A stretch of 64,000 nucleotides of DNA, taken from NCBI GenBank assembly GCA_958295665.1, contig OY282558.1:114008838-114072837 (forward strand). Direction: 5' to 3'. The position numbers were made by a program, and so were the translations under genes. This document shows, piece by piece, positions 12,401 through 22,799 of this stretch. Numbering within the stretch: the first letter of the stretch is position 1; each line of letters starts with the position of its first letter. The stretch is from Tipula vernalis. Taxonomy: Eukaryota > Arthropoda > Insecta > Diptera > Tipulidae. Under the pieces are notes generated by a model, which did no database searches, was not told where the DNA came from, and saw nothing but the letters and a program-made list of their open reading frames with translations.

Positions 12401-12950
12401 AGTATATGTACTTACATGATGTGCAAATATTAAGAAAATTTTCTTACGATTATAATATTATAGAAGAAATATAAAAAAACCGTTATGCACATAATTTACA
12501 ATAAAAAATATACTCTTCTTCTTGTTTGATGTGTGTATGAATATTTTTTGTGCGCTGATGCTCCAGATTAGGAAAAATCAGAAATTTTTTATACGGGAAT
12601 AAATAAAATACTTCAAACTAAGATCGTCTGACAATTTATATTGTTATATAATCTCAATATAATTTTTTTTTATTTTGGAAGATGGTCTACATAATTGTTG
12701 CTCACATTTTATTGTACAAAACTTTAAAGGTCTACTTATGTATACCCCATTATAGTGAAATTATAAATTTTATTAAATAGTATTGATTTCGATAAGAACA
12801 AGATATCATCATTCTTTATTTACACGATATGATTACAGTCATTTTATACATGTTTATGGTTGTAGGTTTGTGTTGGAGCGATATTTTTTAAAATTGTGGA
12901 AGGTGTTGTGTTATGTTTATAATTACTAGTATTTACTAGGAAAATATTAG
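9420..12950. other. AT-rich stretch with no supported gene
   Basis: Only short, AT-driven open frames. The longest protein-like one (11222-11434, 70 codons, +) has no recognisable motif. No terminal inverted repeats were found. Confidence 0.55.
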
Positions 12951-12952
12951 TA

Positions 12953-13218
12953 CAGGCAAACCTCGTTTAACGAACGTATTGTGTCCCTAAACCGTTCGTT
13001 AAACGAGGTTTCGTTGTGCGAGGTAAATAATTTTACGTGCTATTTTTGGCGAAAAAATATATGGTATGGTTTTTAAAACTTTACCATTTATGTACATAAA
13101 CTGTACTTATAATAATATTCGAGGTTTGAAGTTCGTAATACGAGATTTTACAACAATTTTGGATGTTCGTTAATTCGAAGATTCGTTATTCGAGGGTTCG
13201 TTAAACGAGGTTTACCTG
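12953..13218. mobile_element. 266 bp TA-flanked MITE (pogo/Tigger-like ends)
   Basis: The ends are caggcaaacctcgtttaacg at 12953 and the reverse complement of caggtaaacctcgtttaacg ending at 13218, flanked by TA on both sides (12951-12952, 13219-13220). Further copies of the motif ttcgttaaacgagg lie inside, so 12961-13008 alone can fold into a strong hairpin, and ttcg-rich variants continue near 13120-13200. TA target sites and CAG...CTG tips of this kind fit non-autonomous pogo/Tigger-type Tc1/mariner elements. The subfamily is inference. There is no coding capacity. Confidence 0.88.
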
Positions 13219-13329
13219 TATTGGTAAAATCACAGATTTCAGAGAACGATTGTTTATGCGTAAAAAAATAATCCTACGTTTGTTTGTTCAACAAATTAAC
13301 TCAAATTCATTAATTTTATTGCTTTATCT

Positions 13330-13870
13330 TTATAGAATCCCGTTTCCACCGCACAACCAGCATCATCAAAATCGGTTAAGAAATAGTCAAGTTCCATCCT
13401 GATTATGGCCAAATATCAGTTGTAAATAAAAAAATATCAATTTCATCTAAAAAATCGTGCATGTCAAATTTTATCATAATCGGTTATCGGTAGTATCTCA
13501 TGTTTAATATCATTAAACTCTCTTAAGAAATAGCTAGGTTCCATACTAGTTGCCAAATTTTAGAATTTAATCATAAAATCATTTTAGCATCTCATAGTCT
13601 GTGACAAATTTCGCAAAAGTGGTTATAAAAAGCCAAGTCCATCCTAATTGGCCATATTTCATAATTTCATAATTTCATCTAAAAATCATTTTAGAATCCC
13701 ATTTTCGTCACACTTGTTAAGTTTCTTCAGGATCTGTTAAGTAATAGCAAGTCCGGCCCTAATTGACTATATTCGAGAACTTTATCAAAAAATCATTTTA
13801 GAATTCCATTTCTAAAAAATGTACAGCTTGAATTTCATCATAGTCGGTTTAAACAATTATCCTATTAGTA
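13330..13870. repeat. Diverged tandem array related to the 6937-8027 repeats
   Basis: Four to five degenerate monomers of roughly 110-140 bp carry the recurring phrases attttagaatcccatttc, atcaaaatcggttaagaaat and cctaattggccatatt. The same phrases make up the inner part of the repeat units at 6937-8027. The copies here are much more diverged, so this is an older array of the same family. Confidence 0.75.
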
Positions 13871-14292
13871 TAGTTTAACAGCTGCGAATCGCCTTTTATC
13901 GCAGAGTATTCGCTGTCTTGGTGTTCGGTTTTACAACTTAGCCAAAGGTCATCAATCGCTAAATAAATGCAAAATTAGATTCTTAGTGAATTTGTTTCAA
14001 AATAAACGTTTTTTGCAATTAAAAAGTTAAATTTATTTAGAAAGGTAATTAATTTATCAATAACATTGAATTTAAATATAAATGCGGTACATAAATAGCC
14101 GGTTACCACCTTTGGCTCATAAAAATCGTGTCGCCTCCTGCGGCGCTTTAAAGCCGAATAATTGATTTTTTAATGATACATTTTTATAGAAACAAAAGAA
14201 AAGCTGTAGAAAAAATTTGGTTGCACTTTTCTGAAATTGTTTTTGGTGAATATTGTGAATATTGTTTATCGATGTATTGATTTATTTTCAAT

Positions 14293-14452
14293 CTCAGTAC
14301 ATACCTGCGGGAGTGAGTCGAGGAAATCATCACACTTCACACTCTCTACCAATCAAATTATGCCATTTTGATATAAGCTCCTCTTCTTTCACCACACTCG
14401 AGTTGAACATTTTTTAACTTGCACTCCCGCACTCCCACAGGTATGCACTGAG
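14293..14452. mobile_element. 160 bp palindromic element
   Basis: The left end ctcagtacatacctgcggga (14293) is mirrored by the right end finishing at 14452, whose reverse complement is ctcagtgcatacctgtggga. The inner arms carry more gggagtg/cactccc motifs. This looks like a small foldback or MITE; a clear target duplication could not be assigned. Confidence 0.65.
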
Positions 14453-14672
14453 CTTCAAAATTACAAAACGAAAGCACACAATTGTGTAAATTTTTTCGTA
14501 CAAGCAATCAAAACCAGCACAAATGTCTACACAAGGCGCTTGTCACTATACTTTGGATTTAAAAATGTACATCGAAGTATATTCGTATTAGTGATATGCC
14601 GCCGTGTACAAACACGACATAAAATAAATATTCATATTTTCTATTTAATACTTTCACACAAGTCAAGGTATA

Positions 14673-16259
14673 CAGTGGTGTGCAGTGAAATAGCACAGTT
14701 ACGAATTATTTTACAAATTGTTAAAAATAAACAAATAGTTATCTATTTTCTTTAATTTTTTTTTATTTATCGATTGTATATACTCGTATATGAACCTACA
14801 AATAAATAAAACAATTAAATTTCAATTCATAATAAGAACATAAAAAAAAAATTATCAACATTTTATGGCGTAAAATGTTTGTTCACAGAAATAGCACAGC
14901 AAGTATTAATCTTCAGTTTCAGCCTCAATTCAGTCTTGTTTTTAAATAATTTAGGTAAGTAGATGGTTTTCCTAACTAATATTTAGTCGTGTGATCTTTT
15001 CTCTTGAGCACTTCGTGACATCGGCGGTCCATGGAATCCACAAGCTTCTAGCGTTTAATAACCGGTATTTTCTCCCATTCTTCTTTAATAACATTAAATA
15101 ATTCCTTGCTGTGTTTTCTGTGGCTAACGGCTAGTTTTAGTTGATTCCATAAGTTCTAGATCGGATTCAGATCGGGTGACTGTGCTGGCCATTGCAAAAC
15201 ATCCACTTTCTCCAGGCCTAAACCAAGCTTTCGCCTTCCTCGAGGTATGCTTCGTGTCATTATCTTGCTAAAAACTCCAGCCGTGCGGCATGGCGTCTTC
15301 AGCATATTCGAGCAACACGTCGTCCAATATTTGGACGAAAACATTCACTGTCATACGATCTTTTATCTAATAAATTGGACCAGTACCGTACCACGAGAAA
15401 GCGCCACATACCATAATACAACCGCCGCCATGTTTAATTGTTTTTTCGTGTACTGTGGCGACAAACTTGTACTCGGTGGACGTCGCACATAGTGCCGGCC
15501 GTCAGAACCAAATAAAATCACTTTTGTTTCATTGGTCCATATTATTTTCCTCCATTTTCCAGCGTCGGCATTGGCTAAGTGATTTTTAGCGAAATTAATC
15601 CGGGCTGATATTTTTTTTTTTTTGATAGAAGTGGGACAAATTATGTGCCAGCAGCCGTCGACGAATGGTAGAACTGGAGCAATTAAGGTTTAGTTCCTTT
15701 TTTATCTCGTTGGAACTAATAAAAGTATCTTTTTTTGCGGTTCGGACGACGATTTTCGACTGGATTCTCCAGTGTTAGTGCATTTAATATCAGTTTATGT
15801 GATCTAGCAAGTATTCTAGCGATTTCGGAAATTGATTTTTCCTCGGATTTTAATCTTCTGGCAATTTGCCTTTCTTTATCATTACAATGATTTATACGAC
15901 CCATCGACTCAAATAACAATATGTTTTTCTAAATTTTCTAAATTTAAATTTAAATTTTGAATAGTGGTCACCAAATTTATTAATTTTTTAAATTAATTAT
16001 TTGATGTGATTCTCACAAAAATCAAAACTAGTACTGATGTTCTATTTCACTGAACACGAAAATATGGTAATACGTTTGTTTTCGGTGATTTCCCTAAACG
16101 TACGAACATATTAAATTTTTCCCACTACACATTTGTTTTAGTAGACAACATTGCTATTGTCGAAACCTGCATAAAATTGAAAATTTCTGAAGTTAAATTT
16201 GAAAAAGTTGTATGTTAATGAAAAAAATACATAGTGTGCTATTTCACTGCACAGCACTG
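14673..16259 (-). mobile_element. Second Tc1-like transposon with IR/DR ends
   Basis: The element is 1587 bp and TA-flanked (14671-14672, 16260-16261). The tips are cagtggtgtgcagtgaaata on the left and cagtgctgtgcagtgaaata on the right, read inward. The internal motif gaaatagcaca recurs about 200 bp inside each end (near 14889 and 16045), the IR/DR arrangement. Tips and transposase differ from those of the element at 733-2394, so it is a separate family. The transposase gene inside is dead. The motif caagtcaaggta just outside the left tip is host flank. Confidence 0.92.
14976..15904 (-). pseudogene. Tc1-like transposase with all three catalytic sites damaged
   Basis: The start is taken at MGRINHCNDKERQIARRLKS (ATG at 15904) and the stop TAG at 14976-14978, about 310 codons. 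The helix-turn-helix block (SISEIARILARSHKLILNAL) is followed by frameshifted traces of the second DNA-binding domain. The first catalytic block reads IIWTNETKVILFGSDGRHYV, with N in place of the first D. The second block reads WSF, stop, QDNDTKHTSR, so the stop falls just before an intact D. The third reads QSPDLNPI followed by TAG where E is expected, then NLW. The C-terminus ends MDRRCHEVLKRKDHTTKY. Several frameshifts are also present. Family members act by cut and paste at TA sites; this copy cannot. Confidence 0.9.
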
Positions 16260-16399
16260 TATCTGTCATATGGGATAACAGCGTGGCTTGTATAAGATAT
16301 TTGTGTTTTGATGCAAGTAACATTATAGAATGAATTTCGTTATTTAGTATTTTATATATGTTTGTGATTATTTTCAATCTCTTTTATAGGATTGATTGT

Positions 16400-16605
16400 G
16401 TCTTCCTTACTTATTTCATATGAAATACTTTTAGGGATTCCCCCATATGCTTACACAATCGTGTTTTGTTATTGTTTAAATATAGCGCGTATCGTAATTC
16501 ATGTTTGTGATTATGTCTCCCGTGTCCTCTTAAACTGTGGCTTAAAGCATCTTCCCGTTTGACCTATATTTAAGATGGGACAGTTTCTAATCACTCTAAT
16601 CATTC
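16400..16605 (-). pseudogene. Possible Penelope-like GIY-YIG endonuclease remnant
   Basis: On the minus strand near 16567 a frame reads NIGQTGRCFKPQFKRTRET. This resembles the (Y)IGQTGRxFKxRFKEH block of GIY-YIG endonucleases fused to Penelope-like retroelement reverse transcriptases. An overlapping frame then carries HNHKHELRYALYLNNNKT, as expected after a frameshift. It lies between the Tc1 element ending at 16259 and the CACTG element starting at 16609. The match is short and the call rests on one motif, so it could be chance. Confidence 0.35.
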
Positions 16606-16608
16606 CTA

Positions 16609-18623
16609 CACTGAAAAAAATTTTCTGCATTTTATTTACGAATGGCGTTCGTTAACCACAATTCGTACTATTAATGTAAAAATTACTATATTTACGAAAC
16701 AAACCAAATTTAGAAAATAATTCATAATCATTTGCGCGTTAATAGTACGAATCATAGTTCATAAACTAAAAAATGGTTTAGTTTATTGTGCTATAGATAT
16801 AATACATTCACATGTTGTTTGCGTATTAGTGGAATCCTACGTTTATGACATCTATTGAATAAGAATTTTCTTTTGTCATTTCCACCTCCGGAACAGAAAG
16901 TGCTACAGAAGTGAAATGCATACCGAAATATGCCTTATACATATATACACACCAGATATTAGTGATTTTCCATTTGCCAAGCAAAACAAAACGAAAAAAA
17001 ATCTAGTAGACATAACATTCCAGCAACCGTCTTTTTTCAATTTGATTTTGCTAAAAATGTTCATAAATAATACAATTAAATTGTAAATTTCACGTTTTTT
17101 CATGTATTATTGATAAGTTCCGCCATTAAATTAATAACACGAACAAATTCATATATATTGAACATGAGAGCTCCATTGCATTTCTAATTATGCGAAAAGA
17201 TCAAGTTTCATCATTACGTAATGTATATGAATTTGTTCGTACTATTAATTATTGGACGAATCTATTCGTAGCATCTATGAAAATAAAGTAAAGTAGAATA
17301 ATATTCGGAAGAACGAAAGTAAATAAATTGTTTTCGCTTCTTTATTAACAATTGCGTGCTCTAAAGGAACAAGTGTAATAATTTACATTCAAAAATTTTT
17401 AATGTAACAAATTTTTTTATGCTAAAAAACAGGTAAATATGATATTTTTTGCCAGTGTTGTACAAGTGTTTTCGTTTTGCACGTGTTCTTATTAAAATAG
17501 AGCCAATTTTCATTCGGTGAAAATTAAATAAGAACACTTTTCTATGAAAAAATAAATTTATTTTAGTCTATAAATAATGTGTAAATAAATAAATTATGTG
17601 ATCTACAGGACTAAATTTTATTGTGTTAACAATACTGCAGCATTATTATATATAGTTGCTGGCAAGAAAATGTCGTACCTGTATCGATTCAAATATGATC
17701 ATGGTTGACGATTCGGAATTCGATCCACCTTATACGGTATCAACCATTCCAAATCTTGCCGCTCCTGTAAATCAAAATGTATTAGCAGCACAAGGAGGCC
17801 ATAGATTAAAATCGTTTTGGCAGTAGTGGGATAAAAGGAATTTATTGAATGCAATGAATGAAAATATGCAATTAAAAGTACTGTGTGATTGTAATTCAAT
17901 TTATTTAATTTACAGAAGGGCAATAAAATGAACCATGGCGCACTGCAAATATTTTGGATTAAATTACTTCTTAACAAATTTGTTCTAAAGATTTTATCAA
18001 TTTAATCTTCTAAAAATAAAGTAAAATTTAAAAAATTTATAGTAAGCGCCATGTTGACAAAATAAATAAATAACAAAATTACAAAATTTTAAGTTTTTTA
18101 TTTCTCTACAATTCGGTGTATAGATTTTAGTTTTGTGTATCAATCGTTCCTACATATTACGAATTATTTTCAGTATATTTATGAAAATAATCATCATATT
18201 TGTGAATTATTCATAACTGCTGAGTATTCCATTCTTCCTATATACGAATAATTTCGTAAATATAAATAATGAATTTCTAAACTTATATGTATGAATTTAT
18301 TCTGTAATGTGATTTAACATTTCATTAGTATTATGAAAAATTTCATGGTATCTTTAATTTCTTACGTTAATAATAAGAAGTTGTTCATCCAAAAATGCTT
18401 TTAACTGCTTTAAAATAATAACATTTTTCGTATCTTATATGAATTAATTCATAAATACTACAACGTAAGTAGTTAAGATTAAAATAAAACAATTTGTGTG
18501 TTTCACTATATTAACATATGATTTTCTTACTATTAACGAAGGGTCGTATCGGCTCAGTTTTAACGAATTATTCTTACTATTAATGCAGTTTTTGTCTACA
18601 TTGATGTAGGATTTTTTTCAGTG
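16609..18623. mobile_element. 2.0 kb non-autonomous element with CACTGAAAAAAA ends
   Basis: The left tip cactgaaaaaaatttt (16609) and the reverse complement of the right tip (cactgaaaaaaatcct, ending 18623) share 13-14 bases, and TA lies outside both. The ends are rich in a repeated motif, ttaatagtacgaat or variants ttcgtactattaa / cttactattaa: near 16661, 16740, 17229, 18530 and 18570. Such clustered subterminal motifs are typical of transposase-binding sites. No transposase is encoded. A short protein-like frame lies at 17693-17827. The superfamily is not assigned; CACTG tips occur in several. Confidence 0.65.
17693..17827 (+). other. Short protein-like reading frame inside the CACTG element
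   Basis: The frame begins MIMVDDSEFDPPYTVSTIPN and continues for about 44 codons to LKSFWQ and a TAG. Its codon use and residue mix look more like real protein than the surrounding AT-rich DNA. The family is unknown. It may be a decayed exon of the element's own gene or captured host sequence. Confidence 0.3.
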
Positions 18624-18728
18624 TATAATATCATAATTCTTTATATAATTGATGATATTGACCTATTCGATTATCCAAATCTTTCAATGTACATTTCAGA
18701 ATATTAGTTAAAATAGTTGGTATACTAT

Positions 18729-19012
18729 GGACGTGTTCGAAGTTTGTGATAATTATTCCAGCTGTAATAATTATGACATTATTTTGAATGCAACCAAATT
18801 ATCACAGCCACTACGTGTTGTAAACTTGACACTTCTGTAATAATATTCATAAACAAAAGCGCGCAATAACAATAATTAAGCCATATTACGTTAATTTATT
18901 TCTAAAAAAAGTAGTACAAATACAACTTATTACAAAATATGGAAAAGAAAATTATTTCACTCTTGTCAAAATTATTACAAAAACAAAATTATTACAAACT
19001 TCGAACATGTCC
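18729..19012. mobile_element. 284 bp MITE, PIF/Harbinger-like ends
   Basis: The left tip ggacgtgttcgaagtttgtg and the right tip (reverse complement ggacatgttcgaagtttgta) are inverted repeats over about 25 bases. A three-base TAT lies on each side (18726-18728, 19013-19015). GG-starting tips with a three-base target duplication fit non-autonomous PIF/Harbinger elements; their usual target is TWA, so the superfamily is inference. The interior is AT-rich and non-coding, with several further aataattattac-type motifs. Confidence 0.78.
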
Positions 19013-19096
19013 TATATTTGGGAATATTCTAACAATTTAAATTCGTTTTCTTGATGCTTTAGTTCAGGCTATCGGAACATCGGCTACATCAAAGAT

Positions 19097-19145
19097 ATTA
19101 GTAGATTTGCCATCGGTGTACTACACTGATGGCAAATCTACTAAT
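19097..19145. repeat. Perfect 18 bp hairpin
   Basis: attagtagatttgccatc at 19097-19114 is followed by a 13-base loop and its exact reverse complement at 19128-19145. It could be transcribed as a compact stem-loop; no element ends are evident around it. Confidence 0.8.
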
Positions 19146-19149
19146 CTAA

Positions 19150-20444
19150 CACTAACTTGATCCCTCGAGCTACAATTATATACATACGTTTTTTTATAGA
19201 CAATCATACAATAATATAACTCGCACGTCATTAAAATTGTTAATCAAATTTTTCTTTATTCTGCCTTTGTAACACAGCACATAGTGCTCTGGAATTTTTA
19301 AATGAAAGCTCCCAACCTATTTAATAGACACTGTCGTACAAACCCCTCTAGGAAATGTAAAATGAAATTCACAGGTTTTGTCTCCCGTCGCTGGACCGAG
19401 TATGTCCTTAGTAGTCGACTAATAACACTATCTTCATTTGCATACAATTAACTTATTGTTGCTCACAATTGACCGCCAGTCCGAGTAATTGTGTGCAGTG
19501 GACTGTTTTCGTTTTTGAATTACAAATAATGTTCATTTTAATTCACTTATCTTAAAATAGGATAACTTAAGTATCTCGCTTTTTGCAAAAAATCAAATTT
19601 CTAGGTGTTTGTACAACAAGACACTTGCGATTCTCCATTAGATGCCAATTCCCCGATTTTCCCTTTTTATTATTGCTAACTTTTTAACTTATCACTAAAA
19701 TAAGAAAAATAATTTAAATCATAGCTCAAATGATTAAACTAAATGATCTACTGCGGCGTTGCTAAAAAGGCAAGTACAAACGCCTTCCTAAATTACTTTG
19801 GAAATCAGACCACAGTTTCATAATGAAACACGGTTAAAATTATAAAATATTAAAGTAACCTAAGCTCTAAATTAGTTTCAAAATCATTTACTGAGCACAA
19901 TAACGCATTTACGGCTGAGTTTTTTTTACCTACTAATTATTTCCCAATTTTCTATTTTGCAAAATAATTTTACTCCTATTTCCATACTAATATCCAAGGG
20001 TATGTAAATATTGTGGTACTGGATATTTGAAATTTACAGTATAATACTAACACCTAACAGTCCTACTAATCAATACCACGAAATACTCGTACCTAAACAA
20101 ATCATGAAATATTGAAGGTTTTGATGTAAGTTTTGATATCAATGATAACACGTTTTTTATAGAACACATTATTATTTTTCCTACAGGTTGTCGCACAGCG
20201 TTTTAGATCACGATTAATTCAAATAAAGTGGCTATGCAAATAACACGTCTCATTCCCATCCATTGCAAGTCAAAACCAAATTATCCTTGACATTTTTTTC
20301 CATGTTACGTTACTTATCTTTAATTTACTTACTCGTAGATAATACCATAACAGATACATATGTAAGTATTTGACATAAAATATTCTATTAAAAATAATTT
20401 GTTTTATTTATTTAACAAAAATAATCTCAGCGATGACATCATCA

Positions 20445-20529
<85 letters not shown>

Positions 20530-22530
20530 CATATATATATTGTACATTTATTATAAAATATAAGCGTGTGTATAGCAAAGTAAACATAAGAAATCAAGAA
20601 TTTACTTTAAGAACGCGAAATTACAGTTATAATTTCTTGTTATTGTTGTTAAGATTCCATTTCTGTGAAAGAAACAAAATTTTGTATTTTTTTTTTTTTA
20701 AACGATGCGTTGTGTACTTTGTATAAATGTAAACGAATACTTTTATTTTAAAACGAGCGGATATTTTCTTGTGTCCTACTTAAATAAAAATGAGAACAAA
20801 GTAATTGGCTGTTTTTCGTTGTTGGTATTTGGTGGGTGATATGATGATTTGTCTGCCAAAAAATAAAGGCGGAACTTTTTAATTAAAATCTAGGTCTTAC
20901 GTTACGAAGAAATTAATTAGTATGTATATATAATTTACCTAAAAACATAATATAATTAGTAATTAAATAGTGTCTATAGTCATTGGTCAAGGTCGAAATA
21001 ATATGTATGTTTGTATTAAAATTGACAATACCGATTGTATGTTTTGTATATTACCGAGAATATGAACTTTACACCATAATTAAAACGAAATTTTAGTTTC
21101 GTCTCTCTCTACATAAATCTTATCTCTTTAGTACATCAAAATATTAATTCAACAAGTTGGAGTACATCATGAGAGGAATTATAAATTCGTGTTGTAGTTT
21201 AGCCATCAACTGCCTGGACATTCGTGGATGTTAAGTAAATTTATAGGATATTTCAATAGTTTTTGAATAGAGTACTTAAATTGGATATTTAATCAACTTA
21301 CTATCAGTTAACCAAATTTTGAAATATTTTTTCGATTGGCACTTTAATTGTTTCTTATCTCATTGAGAAGAATTTTGGGGTGAACTGAACGTAGATATTT
21401 CCGAACCATTTGACTACGACGTACTTTTAAATAATCTCTAAAACTTTCATCTTAGAGATAATATTTTAGGCGGGTTTTCAAGTTATTAAAATTAGCAAAT
21501 CACTTAGTTAGACTAGTTCCGAATTTTGATCGAAAAGTAGTAATTGAGAAATTAGAGTTTTACATCACTTTCACGAAAAGCACACTAATGTAAATCTGGT
21601 ACAGACACTCAGTCCAGTGTTTAAAATGCTCTCATTGTCACTCTATTTAATTCTCGCTAAATTTAAAAAACGAAATCAAAACGCGATAAATTTTACCCCG
21701 AAGAACGAAATTCGATTTATAAAATATTTCACTCTCTGTAATACGAACGAAATGTTTCTTTTATCGCTCTTGATCTTTGCATTTTCATTTTGGTTCATTC
21801 TTACTTGTCTAAACTTATCGTATTCGCTTGAAATTAGACATGTTTTAGTTCTCTTGCTGTAATTTTTATTGTTGATTTAAATGGCATAATTATGTTTCAA
21901 TGAGTGTTAAACCCGATGATAGTGCAAACAATTTTTGTAAATTGAACTGTTTTAATGTAAGTGTCGTTTTAATCAAGCGCATCTCATTGCAAACATAACG
22001 AATAGTTCAATTTCTGGTTTTTTATTGGCCGTGAAAGTGATTACGATAAATGCAATATTTAAAAATGGACAAATACGTCTTTTTGCGACCAATTACTTAA
22101 TTAATTAGAATGTATTTAACATTTTATTAACAGCCCTTATTACCTTAAAAAAAAGCCATCAAGTTTACTTTTGGATAGGTTCACATCATTTTTTTCAAAC
22201 AATTATAACACTATTCAGGCATAATACAGAATAGTTAATGTAGGGAAATAATTTTAAAATACTTAAATGTCAAAAATTTGTACTAAAAAATATTCACAGA
22301 TTTTGGACCCAGTCATATTAGAAACAATATTTAAATAATTAGCGGGTATAAAATTTACTAACTTCGTTGCGAGTAATGAATGGAACTCAATTGATGGTGA
22401 TATGATGGATCCTCTCAGTCTCCGAATTTTGGATTGATTGAGGAGTTGTATTAAAATATAAGTAGGTACCATAAATTAATCAATCTGCTCTAATTTAGAG
22501 AAAATCCAAATAGATCGCAAACCGGTAGAT
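19150..22530. other. AT-rich stretch with simple repeats, no supported gene
   Basis: Apart from the (TA)n tract near 20447, I see only short AT-driven open frames, such as 21617-21862 (+, 81 codons), without recognisable motifs. Confidence 0.55.
20447..20541. repeat. (TA)n microsatellite
   Basis: About 38 uninterrupted TA units, followed by imperfect TA-rich sequence. The 97-codon open frame across it is only a translation of this tract. Confidence 0.95.
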
Positions 22531-22541
22531 ATAAAAAATCA

Positions 22542-22780
22542 GTATCGCTGCTGACGATGCAAAAGCGTCTACCTATCTACATTTTATATATTTTTCAGGA
22601 GGCGAGAAAAACGAGCGAGTTTACCTTAGTAGATACACTAAAATGGACTAACAAAATTGAATATTTGTTCACATTTGAACGTGTTGCTATCACAAATTTA
22701 ATGTAGAAGGGAGCAAACACTAATTTTCTTAATTAAAATTTTGTAGATAAACACTTTTGCATCGTCACCGGCGATATGCA
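22542..22780. mobile_element. ~240 bp inverted-repeat element (MITE-like)
   Basis: The left arm gtatcgctgctgacgatgca (22542) extends to about 22590. The right arm (about 22737-22780) is its reverse complement with several mismatches; the core gacgatgcaaaag is identical in both. The interior is non-coding. I could not fix the exact tips or a target duplication. Confidence 0.6.
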
Positions 22781-22799
22781 ATCGCAAAGACTTTTCAAA

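Noticed and set aside
20433..20726. 97-codon open frame starting MTSSIYIYIYIY
   Set aside because: It is a translation of the (TA)n tract and its AT-rich flank; no protein family.
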